A DNA stretch of 21,606 bases from JAVVUJ01 sp964582545 (GTDB lineage Bacteria; Bacillota; Clostridia; Peptostreptococcales; Anaerovoracaceae). The translations under genes were made by a program, and so were the position numbers. Positions 6,711 to 14,183 of the stretch are shown here, one piece after another; within the stretch, counting starts at the first letter, position 1; each line of letters starts with the position of its first letter. The notes beneath the pieces are model-generated. The model was not told where the DNA came from, did no database searches, and saw nothing but the letters and a program-made list of their open reading frames with translations. The stretch lies in NCBI GenBank assembly GCA_964582545.1, contig CAZOSB010000037.1, forward strand, positions 1-21,606, given 5' to 3'.

Positions 6711-7547
6711 TTGAAAGGTGCAGAAGGTAAATTATTTTTAAAATTTAGGAAAAAAGAAAATGGTCGCACAAGCTTGGCTCACCAGTATTTTCAACTACCG
6801 CTACAAGTGCTGCCGCCTCATTATCAGGATGAGGACGGTACGGCCTTCATATATATGCTCAATCCAAGTGGTGGTATTCTGCAGCATGATGTGTTGACGA
6901 CAGAAATTCTTGTGGAAGAAGGTGCCAGAGCGTTTGTCACAACTCCGTCTGCCAATAAATTTTACCGCATGGATGAAGGATTTGCTAAAGTTTACAATAA
7001 CCTGACGGTGGCGAATAAGGGTGTTTTAGAATATATGCCCGAACATAACGTTCCTTTTGCTCAATCAAAGGTATATCAGGATACGGAGGTTCATCTGGAG
7101 GAAAAAGCTACGTTCATTATGAACGATATGCTTACCTCCGGAAGATTAGCAAGAGGGGAATCCTTTGATTTTCAGACTTTTGCCTCAAAGGTGAAGCTTT
7201 ATGTGCAGGAAAAGCTCTTGATCTACGATAATATGGTGATAGAACCTAATCAATTATCCCATAAGAAGAGTTTGCAAGCCCTAGGGATCTATGAAGGAAA
7301 TACTATAGTTTCTACCTTTTATATCTATAGCAAGCAGATGAATCAAAGATTGTGTACAGATATTAAAAGATATTTGCAGGACGTTGAGGAAATAAAAGGA
7401 GGTGCTTCATTGGTTTCACAGGAACTGTTGGTGGTGAGGTTATTAGGAAAGAGCATCATCCTCATGCAGGAGAGCAATTGGAATATTTGGAATTTATCTC
7501 GTTGCAGTCTTTTAAAAAAGGAGGGTGTAAGAATTAGAAAGTATTGA
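6711..7547 (+). CDS. ureD: Urease accessory protein UreD (UreH)
   Basis: UreD is the scaffold that binds apo-urease and brings UreF and UreG to it. The start is TTG at 6711, with AAGAGG about seven bases upstream. Family marks in the 278-residue protein are NPSGGILQHDVLTTEI, TTPSANKFYRMD, LEYMPEHNVPFAQSKVYQDTEVHL and the SGRLARGESFDF segment. It is the last of the seven urease genes. The order ureABCEFGD puts ureD at the end, as in many Bacillota. It starts 14 bases after ureG stops. Confidence 0.92.
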   Translation: MKGAEGKLFLKFRKKENGRTSLAHQYFQLPLQVLPPHYQDEDGTAFIYMLNPSGGILQHDVLTTEILVEEGARAFVTTPSANKFYRMDEGFAKVYNNLTVANKGVLEYMPEHNVPFAQSKVYQDTEVHLEEKATFIMNDMLTSGRLARGESFDFQTFASKVKLYVQEKLLIYDNMVIEPNQLSHKKSLQALGIYEGNTIVSTFYIYSKQMNQRLCTDIKRYLQDVEEIKGGASLVSQELLVVRLLGKSIILMQESNWNIWNLSRCSLLKKEGVRIRKY

Positions 7548-7586
7548 TAGGTAGGTATTAATTTAGTTATTGAAAGGAGAATTTAT

Positions 7587-8930
7587 ATGGATAATTATGG
7601 TATTATCAGCTTACTGCCAGTGACGGTAGTTATTTTGACAGCTATTATTACTAGAAGAGCATTGGAACCTTTGCTTTTAGGAACACTGGTAGGATTCGTT
7701 ATTTTAGAGAAACAAAATTTTATCTTTGGTTATTTGGATTCTCTGTATCTGGAGTTAGGTGAATCTGCATATTTTATCATTATATTCGGTTTGTTTGGAA
7801 TCTACATAAGATTATTGGAAAATGCCAATGCCATCTCTGGATTTACCCGATTAGGATTGAAGTTTGCAACAGATAAGAAAAAGACTGGGGTTTTAGCCTG
7901 GGTTATGGGAATTGTATTGTTTCTTGATAACTACTTTAGCATTTTAGGTGCAGGGGTAGCCAGCAGAGAAATTTGTGACAAAAACAAAATGTCTAGAGAA
8001 ATGTTTAGCTTTGCCGTAAACGTGGTGGCCTGTGCTACCTGTATTATTGTGCCACTGTCTTTATGGGGTGTGTTCATGAGCAGTCAGATCGAAGGGTTGG
8101 GTATGATGAATGAATCTGGATTGCAATCCGTCATAAAATCCGTACCTTATATGTTTTATGCTTGGATTACTTTACTGTTCGTGTTACTTTACCAATTGCG
8201 CATCATTAGGCTTTTCGGACCTATGAAGGTCGCTGAGGAAAGAGCGGAAAATGGCATGATATTACCGGAGGATTCTAATGTTGTGACATCAGAGCGGCAG
8301 GAGGCGGAAAAAAAGGTTACCAACGTATGGAACTTTGCATTGCCTATGATTGCACTAATTGCCATTACTCTTTGGACCCAAGAGCTGACTTACGGACTTT
8401 TGGTAGGTATTGCCCTTTGCTTTATCCTGTTTATTCCACAGAAGCTTATTAAAGCAGCCGATTCCTTTGATACTATCTGCCGAGGTTTTGAAGATATGTT
8501 TGTGGTGACTGCCATCGTTATCTCTGCTTTTGTTTTACAGAATGCAAACGATGCCTTAGGTTTGGCTCCATTTGTAATCGACAGCGTTTCCGGCATCATC
8601 AATGCTCAGCTTCTACCCATGATTGCCTTTGTGGTATTGCTGGTTTTGGGATTTATTACCGGAAGCTTTTGGGGTATGGCAGCAGTTTGCTTCCCCATTA
8701 TGGTACCCTTGGCCGATTCACTGAATGCAAACATGTATTTGACCATAGGTGCAGTCATTGCCGGTGCAGCAGCAGGAAGCACCACCTGTTTCTATGGTGA
8801 TTCGGTAACTCTGACTTGCGGCATTGCTAAGATTAAAAATATTCACTATGCGAGAACGGCTCTTCCACTTTTGTTGCCCGGTATCATTTTAACCATGATC
8901 GCCTATTTGATTGCCGGCTTTATTCTGTAA
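7587..8930 (+). CDS. NhaC-family Na+/H+ antiporter or related exchanger
   Basis: This is a 447-residue polytopic membrane protein with about 11-12 hydrophobic segments. It resembles the NhaC family through conserved stretches such as FLDNYFSILGAGVASREICDK, FVLQNANDALGL and the glycine-rich GSFWGMAAVCFPIMVPLA and AAAGSTTCFYGDSVTL. The family includes Na+/H+ antiporters and also substrate exchangers such as the malate/lactate carrier MleN, so the ion or substrate is not fixed by sequence. AAAGGAG precedes the ATG. The gene starts 39 bases after ureD, with no terminator between, so it is likely part of the urease operon. It might counter alkalinisation and ammonium stress caused by urea hydrolysis, or it might import a substrate for the amidohydrolase encoded next. 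Confidence 0.85.
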   Translation: MDNYGIISLLPVTVVILTAIITRRALEPLLLGTLVGFVILEKQNFIFGYLDSLYLELGESAYFIIIFGLFGIYIRLLENANAISGFTRLGLKFATDKKKTGVLAWVMGIVLFLDNYFSILGAGVASREICDKNKMSREMFSFAVNVVACATCIIVPLSLWGVFMSSQIEGLGMMNESGLQSVIKSVPYMFYAWITLLFVLLYQLRIIRLFGPMKVAEERAENGMILPEDSNVVTSERQEAEKKVTNVWNFALPMIALIAITLWTQELTYGLLVGIALCFILFIPQKLIKAADSFDTICRGFEDMFVVTAIVISAFVLQNANDALGLAPFVIDSVSGIINAQLLPMIAFVVLLVLGFITGSFWGMAAVCFPIMVPLADSLNANMYLTIGAVIAGAAAGSTTCFYGDSVTLTCGIAKIKNIHYARTALPLLLPGIILTMIAYLIAGFIL

Positions 8931-8971
8931 TCCATGATTGCAATAAAACTAAATTTTGAAAGGAGATTCAA

Positions 8972-10606
8972 ATGACTCATTTAAATCAAGAAAAAGCTAA
9001 TTTGATTTTGAAATCTAAAAATATATTTGACAGTGTCAAAGAAAAGCCCTTTGAAGGTTTTGTCGCCATCAAGGGCAATAGAATTTTAAAGATAGGAGAT
9101 AGCAAATGTGAAATGGCGCCGCATATGGATAAAAATACAGTGCTGAAGGATTTTGGAAAACGCCTCATCATGCCGGGATTTCACGATAGTCATACGCATT
9201 TGATTTTGGCAGGGCTATTTAAGACTTACGTGAATCTGGGATCCTCTATAAATGAAGAAGATGCGGCCAGAATGGTAAAAGAGTATTATCAAGCTAATCC
9301 AAAGGAAGGATGGCTGATTGGATTTAATTGGTATCACTTCAGATGGAAGGAAAAAAGCTTTCCTTCAAAGAAATCATTGGACCTTCTGTTTCCTGATCAA
9401 CCGGTGTTTTTATTGAATGCAGAAGCCCACAGCGCTTGGGTCAATTCAAAAGCTCTGGAGCTAGCCGGAATTACAAGAGATACGCCGAATCCTTTCGGAG
9501 GTGAAATTGAAAAGGGGTCTGATGGTGAACCTACTGGTTTCCTCTATGAATCTGCTTTAGCTCCTGTAGCCGCCATTGCCTATGACTTTACAGAGGAAGA
9601 AGAGAAGGTTATCCTCGAAAACTTTATGAAAACGGCCACGCCTTTGGGAATTACGTCCGTGGTGGATGTTCAGCCGTATTTTGGAAGAAACTTAGGATCT
9701 TTGAAGGTATTCAAGGGGTTGGAAGAACAAGGAGCACTGAACTTAAGAATTCATGCGGCCACCAATCTTTTTGGGGATTTAGAACAAGCCAAGAAAAATG
9801 CAGATTTTTACAAAACGGATAAGGTGCGGGCTCATCTGCTCAAGCAGTTCGTGGATGGTGTTATTCCTTCGCATACTGCATTAATGTTAGATGATTACTT
9901 GGATGCCCCGGGAAATAAAGGAACGCAGCTCAATGAGTTAGGTCAATTTGAAAGTGCCATCATAGAAGCTCACAAATTGGAGCTCAGCGTAAAAATCCAT
10001 GCTATAGGGGATTATGCTATCAGATTTACTTTAGATTGCTTTGAAAATGCAATCAAAAAATTGGGCAAGAATAGGGCAAGACATGCCATTGAGCATTGTG
10101 AAATGGTGGATGAAGCAGACTTTAAACGATTTGGTGAACTCGGTATCATTCCTTCAGTTCAGCCAGAGCATGTAGGGCTGATTCCTACTTGGGAAGAGGA
10201 GGAGTACCGGTACGTATTAGGAGAGGAAAAGGCTGCAAAGACCTGGTGCTTTAAACGTCTATTAAAGGAGTCAGGTGTTTTGGCCATCGGAAGTGATTGT
10301 CCTGTAGTTGATAATAATCCTTTTTATGAAATTCATAGAGCGATCACCAGGCTCCACGATGACGGTTTGCCTGAAGGGGGGTGGAATCCTAGCGAAAAAT
10401 TAACGTTGGCAGAAGTCCTAAGGGGATATACCTGTGGTTCAGCCTATGGTGTGGGCAGAGAAGAGGAAATGGGAACTCTGGAAGCCGGAAAGCTTGCTGA
10501 CGTGATAGTGATTGACAGGAATTTATTTGAAGAATCACCGGAATCCATCAGAGGGGCACGGGTTGATGTGACAGTGATGGATGGTAAAATTATCTACGAG
10601 AGATAA
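8972..10606 (+). CDS. Metal-dependent amidohydrolase, YtcJ/NfdA type (amidohydrolase family 3)
   Basis: This is a 544-residue enzyme of the amidohydrolase superfamily, in the group containing YtcJ and N-substituted formamide deformylase (NfdA). Metal-site motifs are visible: His74 and His76 in PGFHDSHTHL, a central lysine region (LLKQFVDGVIPSHTA), KIHAIGDYAIR, RHAIEHCEM and the C-terminal acid in AIGSDCPVVDNNP. The C-terminal GTLEAGKLADVIVID is typical of the superfamily. It has no signal peptide, so it is cytoplasmic. AAAGGAG precedes the ATG by several bases. It follows the antiporter gene by 41 bases and is probably the last gene of the sigma-54 operon. The substrate is unknown. Placement next to urease suggests an amide, ureido or formamide compound that feeds nitrogen to the same pathway, but this is inference. 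Confidence 0.88.
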   Translation: MTHLNQEKANLILKSKNIFDSVKEKPFEGFVAIKGNRILKIGDSKCEMAPHMDKNTVLKDFGKRLIMPGFHDSHTHLILAGLFKTYVNLGSSINEEDAARMVKEYYQANPKEGWLIGFNWYHFRWKEKSFPSKKSLDLLFPDQPVFLLNAEAHSAWVNSKALELAGITRDTPNPFGGEIEKGSDGEPTGFLYESALAPVAAIAYDFTEEEEKVILENFMKTATPLGITSVVDVQPYFGRNLGSLKVFKGLEEQGALNLRIHAATNLFGDLEQAKKNADFYKTDKVRAHLLKQFVDGVIPSHTALMLDDYLDAPGNKGTQLNELGQFESAIIEAHKLELSVKIHAIGDYAIRFTLDCFENAIKKLGKNRARHAIEHCEMVDEADFKRFGELGIIPSVQPEHVGLIPTWEEEEYRYVLGEEKAAKTWCFKRLLKESGVLAIGSDCPVVDNNPFYEIHRAITRLHDDGLPEGGWNPSEKLTLAEVLRGYTCGSAYGVGREEEMGTLEAGKLADVIVIDRNLFEESPESIRGARVDVTVMDGKIIYER

Positions 10607-10673
10607 TTACTTTTTCACAGTTTTTATCTTCATTGAAAATACAAATATTTAAGATTTTAAACCAACAGAAGAA

Positions 10674-10717
10674 ATGCAAGGTAAAAATATTTGAAAATTT
10701 CAAAGTTTATCTTGCAT
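10674..10717. repeat. Nested inverted repeat overlapping the tcdA -35 box
   Basis: The outer arms, ATGCAAGGTAAA (10674-10685) and TTTATCTTGCAT (10706-10717), pair over 12 bp with one G-T position. Between them is a second perfect dyad, TTTGAAA-A-TTTCAAA (10690-10704). The right outer arm contains the -35 box TTGCAT. It may be an operator or a weak end-of-operon hairpin for the upstream operon. There is no T-run after it, which argues against a classical terminator. Confidence 0.45.
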
Positions 10718-10741
10718 TGATTTTACTACATATGGTATACT
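10712..10741 (+). promoter_or_regulatory. Sigma-A type promoter for tcdA
   Basis: TTGCAT (10712-10717) and TATACT (10736-10741) are separated by 18 bp, with TATGG just before the -10 box. The start site would be near 10748, about 70 bases before the tcdA ATG. The remainder of the gap 10607-10820 is AT-rich and contains no gene that I can support. Confidence 0.6.
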
Positions 10742-10820
10742 TTACAACAAATAAGTTTATATATTGGGGTTTGCATTAATACCTAATAGCAAAGGCAGAA
10801 GTGTTTGACAGGGTAAAGAC

Positions 10821-11555
10821 ATGAAGACGATATTTGACAGAACGAAAATGCTCATAGGAGAAGATGAGCTAAACAGACTTAAGAAAAAGAAAGTGATTGT
10901 ATTTGGCATCGGTGGGGTAGGCGGATTTGCTTGTGAGGCTTTGGCTAGAGCAGGGATCGGTAATTTAACCTTAGTGGATTTTGACAAAGTGGATATCACG
11001 AATCTCAATAGGCAAATTGTAGCATTGCAAAGTACCATAGGAAAGCTTAAAGCGGAGGTAATGGCTCAGAGGCTAATGGATATCAACGACGAGCTGAATG
11101 TCAAAGCTATCACAGAAAAGCTGACCTTAGACAACATAGAAAAATTTCATTTAAGGGATTACGATTATATCTTGGACGCCATAGATGATGTGGATGGTAA
11201 GATAGCCCTCATACAATATGCAAGTATGAGAAGTATACCCATAATTAGCTCTATGGGTACAGGTAACAAATTTGATCCAAAGCTATTTAAAATTGCTGAT
11301 ATAAAAAAAACCCACACATGTCCTTTGGCAAAAGTTGTTCGTAAACGACTTAGAAACATAGGAATCAATTCATTAAAAGTTCTTTTTTCTACTGAATTAC
11401 CACATCGTCGAGAGCAACCTGAGGATGGTACTCATGTACCTGCCAGCATTTCTTTTGTACCTGCCACAGCAGGACTGCTACTGGCATCAGAGATTGTTCG
11501 TGACTTTATCATGAGTGGACCTGTAGAGAAAACCATATTTGGCATTAAATTGTAA
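10821..11555 (+). CDS. tcdA: tRNA threonylcarbamoyladenosine dehydratase (TcdA/CsdL, ThiF-like)
   Basis: This is an E1-like, ATP-dependent enzyme that cyclises t6A at position 37 of ANN-decoding tRNAs to ct6A. The 244-residue protein has the nucleotide-binding motif GIGGVGGFACEALARAGIG (about 29-47), the acid/Asn/Arg cluster VDFDKVDITNLNRQ, and DAIDDVDGK. It also has the TcdA-specific region SSMGTGNKFDP...ADIKKTHTCPLAKVVRKRLR, which carries the probable catalytic cysteine. This last region separates it from MoeB and ThiF. The ribosome binding site is weak (AGGG). It has its own promoter and terminator, so it is a single-gene unit. Confidence 0.9.
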   Translation: MKTIFDRTKMLIGEDELNRLKKKKVIVFGIGGVGGFACEALARAGIGNLTLVDFDKVDITNLNRQIVALQSTIGKLKAEVMAQRLMDINDELNVKAITEKLTLDNIEKFHLRDYDYILDAIDDVDGKIALIQYASMRSIPIISSMGTGNKFDPKLFKIADIKKTHTCPLAKVVRKRLRNIGINSLKVLFSTELPHRREQPEDGTHVPASISFVPATAGLLLASEIVRDFIMSGPVEKTIFGIKL

Positions 11556-11558
11556 TTT

Positions 11559-11583
11559 AAAGACTCTTTATGAGTCTTTTTTT
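11559..11583 (+). terminator. Rho-independent terminator of tcdA
   Basis: AAAGACTC (11559-11566) pairs perfectly with GAGTCTTT (11572-11579) around a five-base loop. A run of seven T ends at 11583. It begins three bases after the tcdA stop codon. Confidence 0.88.
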
Positions 11584-11668
11584 GTAGCCTTCGGAGAGAG
11601 AAGGAGGTAGAGCGTCATAGAAATCATCAGCATTACAATTTATTACTTCTTTAGAGAAAGGAGCTACC

Positions 11669-12025
11669 ATGAATTATCAGGAACTAGGAAAAAAATGCAA
11701 CGGTTATATCCCCATTAAAACTAAATTTGAAACCAGCAGAATTGATATTAACAAAATTGTATACTTAGAAAAAAACCTAAGATTACTCAATATTTACTTG
11801 GAAAGTAATGGAAAGATTTATACTATTTACGGTAAGATGGAAGATGTTCAAAAGTATTTGAATGAAAGTTTTTATAGGGTACATAAAAGCTGCATAGTAA
11901 ATTTTAATAAGGTGTTCAGCATGCAGGATGGGGTAATCTATTTTGAAGATGGTACTACCTTGAGGGTTGGAGTTCAAAATTTTCAAGCAGCAAGAAAACA
12001 ATTTGGAATATTTATAGAAAAATGA
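11669..12025 (+). CDS. Orphan LytTR-family DNA-binding protein
   Basis: This is a 118-residue protein that is almost entirely a LytTR DNA-binding domain, here without the receiver domain usual in AgrA/LytR-type regulators. The family pattern is clear: YIPIKT...INKIVYLEKNLRLLNIYL, then IYTIYGKMEDVQKYL, the hallmark FYRVHKSCIVNFNKV (68-82), and a final DGTTLRVGVQNFQAARKQF. AAAGGAG lies a few bases before the ATG. No kinase or membrane partner gene is adjacent. About 100 bases downstream lies a set of four CCAGAAAC repeats in front of the rpsB promoter, a candidate binding site. How a stand-alone LytTR protein would be controlled is not visible; abundance or a bound partner are options. Confidence 0.9.
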   Translation: MNYQELGKKCNGYIPIKTKFETSRIDINKIVYLEKNLRLLNIYLESNGKIYTIYGKMEDVQKYLNESFYRVHKSCIVNFNKVFSMQDGVIYFEDGTTLRVGVQNFQAARKQFGIFIEK

Positions 12026-12069
12026 GTTTATAAAATGAAATATTCTTAAAATTGATCATTTGATTTAAT

Positions 12070-12112
12070 AAAGTCATCTTCATTTTTTGTTTGTCATTTG
12101 AGGATGGCTTTT
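12070..12112 (+). terminator. Probable terminator of the LytTR gene
   Basis: The 13-base arms at 12070-12082 (AAAGTCATCTTCA) and 12099-12111 (TGAGGATGGCTTT) pair fully in RNA if two G-U pairs are allowed. The loop is 16 bases and is T-rich. Only four T follow, so termination may be incomplete and some transcripts could run on towards rpsB. Confidence 0.55.
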
Positions 12113-12125
12113 ACTTCATATTTAT

Positions 12126-12175
12126 CCAGAAACAACTTAACTCAGGTCCAGAAACGCCAGAAACAATCCAGAAAC
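12126..12175. repeat. Four CCAGAAAC direct repeats upstream of the rpsB promoter
   Basis: Exact copies start at 12126, 12148, 12157 and 12168; three of the four extend to CCAGAAACAA or have T before the first C. Copies 1 and 2 are 22 bp apart and copies 2 and 4 are 20 bp apart, about two helical turns. LytTR regulators bind paired direct repeats at about this spacing. The last copy ends 16 bp before the -35 box of the rpsB promoter. Confidence 0.6.
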
Positions 12176-12191
12176 AACCCGGAAAAAGTTC

Positions 12192-12220
12192 TTGCAATGT
12201 TTCTTGGGCTGTAGTATAGT
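12192..12220 (+). promoter_or_regulatory. rpsB: Promoter of the rpsB-tsf operon
   Basis: TTGCAA (12192-12197) and TATAGT (12215-12220) are separated by 17 bp. The start site should be near 12227, giving a leader of about 135 bases before rpsB, long enough for the structured region at 12271-12340. Confidence 0.65.
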
Positions 12221-12270
12221 ATTTGAGGGTATATATCAGGTTTATATACGCTAAAATAAGTTGAAACAAA

Positions 12271-12340
12271 TATTCACACCATGGGTAGAGGAAAAGGTGC
12301 CTTGAATAAGGTTGGCTTCCGTAAATGTCCTTGGTGGAAG
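12271..12340 (+). promoter_or_regulatory. Structured 5' leader of rpsB
   Basis: Two hairpins can be drawn. In the first, TATTCACACC (12271-12280) pairs with GGTG (12296-12299) and TGAATA (12303-12308) with a three-base CCT bulge and a purine-rich loop. In the second, CTTCC (12316-12320) pairs with GGAAG (12336-12340). Leaders of ribosomal-protein operons often bind their own product to limit translation, here S2. I cannot tell whether this matches a described leader family. The hairpins end about 20 bases before the rpsB start. Confidence 0.4.
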
Positions 12341-12362
12341 AAGAAAACCGGGAGGAAAAACT

Positions 12363-13139
12363 ATGTCAGTCATTTCAATGAAACAATTACTAGAAGCAGG
12401 TGTGCATTTTGGACACCAAACCAGAAGATGGAACCCTAAAATGGCGCCCTATATCTTTACGGAAAGAAACGGAATCTACATTATTGACCTGCAGAAAACC
12501 GTAAGGAAGATCGATGAAGCATATGCATTTATGAAAGAAGCCAGCACGACGGGCAGACCTATTCTTTTCGTAGGAACAAAGAAACAAGCACAAGCAGCTA
12601 TTGCAGAAGAAGCAAAGCGATGCGGTATGTACTTTGTAAACGAAAGATGGCTGGGAGGAATGCTCACAAACTATAAGACCATTTCTACCAGAATTAAAAG
12701 ACTTAATGAAATTAAAGATATGGAAACCAACGGAACTTTTGACATTTTAACTAAGAAAGAAGTCTTGAAATTAAGACTTGAATTAGAAAAATTAGAAAAG
12801 TTCTTAGGTGGAATTAAAGATATGAAAGGATTACCATGTGCAATTTTCGTAGTGGATCCTAAAAAAGAAAGAATTGCAGTAAAAGAAGCTAGAATTTTAA
12901 ATATTCCGATTGTCGGTATTGTGGACACAAACTGTGACCCTGACGATGTGGACTATGTAATCCCTGCCAATGACGATGCAATCCGAGCTGTGAAGCTGAT
13001 TGCAGGTAGAATGGCTGATGCTGTAATTGAAGCCAACCAAGGCGAAAGCTTTGATGAGGGATCCGATCAGGAAATCCCACAGGAAGAAGCTGTAAGTGAG
13101 GCTGAAGAAGTTGCTGCTGAAGTGGCAGTGGAAGCATAG
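12363..13139 (+). CDS. rpsB: 30S ribosomal protein S2 (uS2)
   Basis: S2 is a component of the small ribosomal subunit that joins late and is needed for S1 or mRNA handling. The start is ATG at 12363, with GGGAGG seven bases upstream and the usual N-terminus MSVISMKQLLEAGVHFGHQTRRWNPKM. An in-frame TTG at 12312 lies in the leader and is not used. The 258-residue protein shows ERNGIYIIDLQKT, GRPILFVGTKKQAQ, ERWLGGMLTNYKTI, FVVDPKKERIAVKEA and the ending AIRAVKLIAGRMADAVIE. A Glu-rich tail of about 30 residues follows, as is common in Bacillota. It is co-transcribed with tsf. Confidence 0.98.
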   Translation: MSVISMKQLLEAGVHFGHQTRRWNPKMAPYIFTERNGIYIIDLQKTVRKIDEAYAFMKEASTTGRPILFVGTKKQAQAAIAEEAKRCGMYFVNERWLGGMLTNYKTISTRIKRLNEIKDMETNGTFDILTKKEVLKLRLELEKLEKFLGGIKDMKGLPCAIFVVDPKKERIAVKEARILNIPIVGIVDTNCDPDDVDYVIPANDDAIRAVKLIAGRMADAVIEANQGESFDEGSDQEIPQEEAVSEAEEVAAEVAVEA

Positions 13140-13161
13140 AAAATAAAGGGAGGAACGAAAG

Positions 13162-14076
13162 ATGGATGTAACTGCATCAATGGTAAAAGAGCTGCGCGAA
13201 AGAACCGGCGCAGGTATGATGGACTGTAAGAAAGTGCTTGTGGAAACAAGTGGAGATATGGAAAAAGCAATCGAACTTTTAAGAGAAAAGGGATTGGCTA
13301 AGGCTGCAAAGAAAGCCGGAAGAGTGGCTTCTCAGGGTTTGGTTAAATTGTCTTTCTCAGAGGATGGAAACTGTGCAGCTGTAATTGAGGTCAATTCTGA
13401 AACTGACTTTGTGGCCAAAAATGAAGAGTTTATAGAATTTGTAGAGAATTTAGCAGATTTAGCACTTGAAAATGATGTAGAAGAATTAGAAAAGTTCATG
13501 GCTCTGAATCTGAAAGGTGAAGGAACTGTAGAAGAGGTTCTAAACGCTAAGATTGCTAAGATTGGCGAAAACATGAACGTCAGAAGATTTGCTAAATTTG
13601 AACAGCCTGGGGTTAAATACGTGGGGTATACTCATGGTAACGGAAAAATCGGCGTAATCGTGGGATTAAAAACTGATGCCACCGCAGAAGATGTTTCTGT
13701 GGTAGGAAGAGACGTAGCTATGCAAGTGGCTTCCATGAATCCAAAATTTATCGATGAATCCGGAGTAGATCCTGAATACATGGAAAGCGAAAAGAAGATT
13801 TTGATGCAGCAAGCTATCAATGAAGGCAAACCTGCGGATATCGTTGAAAAAATGGTAGTCGGAAGACTGAAGAAGGAACTAAAAGAAACTTGCCTTCTGG
13901 AACAAAAATTCGTTAAGGATGGGGATGTTTCAGTTAAGGAATACGTTGCTTCCGTAGCAAAAACTGTGGGAAAATCCATTGAAGTAATCGAAATGATTCG
14001 ATATGAAGTGGGCGAAGGTATTGAAAAGAAAGAAGAAAACTTTGCAGAAGAAGTTGCAAAGCAGATGAATAGCTAA
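13162..14076 (+). CDS. tsf: Translation elongation factor Ts
   Basis: EF-Ts is the nucleotide exchange factor that recycles EF-Tu. The 304-residue protein starts with a UBA-like domain containing RTGAGMMDCKKVL and GDMEKAIELLREKGLAKAAKK. It then has the EF-Tu-contacting TDFVAKNEEF motif and two core subdomains (GKIGVIVGL, VAMQVASMNPKFI, ACLLEQ-like TCLLEQKFVKD). GGGAGG precedes the ATG, 22 bases after the rpsB stop. The rpsB-tsf order is the standard bacterial arrangement. Genes that often follow it (pyrH, frr) are not present here; the operon ends with a strong terminator. Confidence 0.98.
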   Translation: MDVTASMVKELRERTGAGMMDCKKVLVETSGDMEKAIELLREKGLAKAAKKAGRVASQGLVKLSFSEDGNCAAVIEVNSETDFVAKNEEFIEFVENLADLALENDVEELEKFMALNLKGEGTVEEVLNAKIAKIGENMNVRRFAKFEQPGVKYVGYTHGNGKIGVIVGLKTDATAEDVSVVGRDVAMQVASMNPKFIDESGVDPEYMESEKKILMQQAINEGKPADIVEKMVVGRLKKELKETCLLEQKFVKDGDVSVKEYVASVAKTVGKSIEVIEMIRYEVGEGIEKKEENFAEEVAKQMNS

Positions 14077-14111
14077 AATTTGTTGAAATAAAAACATTAT
14101 TGATTAATCAG

Positions 14112-14146
14112 AAAAAAAGCAATTGCCGAGATAGCAATTGCTTTTT
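14112..14146. terminator. Bidirectional terminator between tsf and the CheW-like gene
   Basis: AAAAAGCAATTGC (14114-14126) and GCAATTGCTTTTT (14134-14146) are perfect complements around a seven-base loop. The A-run (14112-14118) on the left acts as a T-run for the minus strand, so the hairpin can end both the convergent tsf transcript and the minus-strand transcript that finishes at 14184. A second dyad (AAATTCATT 14147-14155, AATGAATTT 14165-14173) follows. Confidence 0.88.
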
Positions 14147-14183
14147 AAATTCATTTAAGGAAACAATGAATTTAATGGGATTT

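Noticed and set aside
12126..12175. CRISPR array
   Set aside because: The repeats are only 8 bp and the spacing is irregular and too short for spacers.
12281..12430. Short Lys/Arg-rich ORF in the rpsB leader (starts MGRGKGALNKVGFRK)
   Set aside because: It has no ribosome binding site, overlaps the rpsB start in another frame, and its sequence is explained by leader RNA structure and the start of rpsB.
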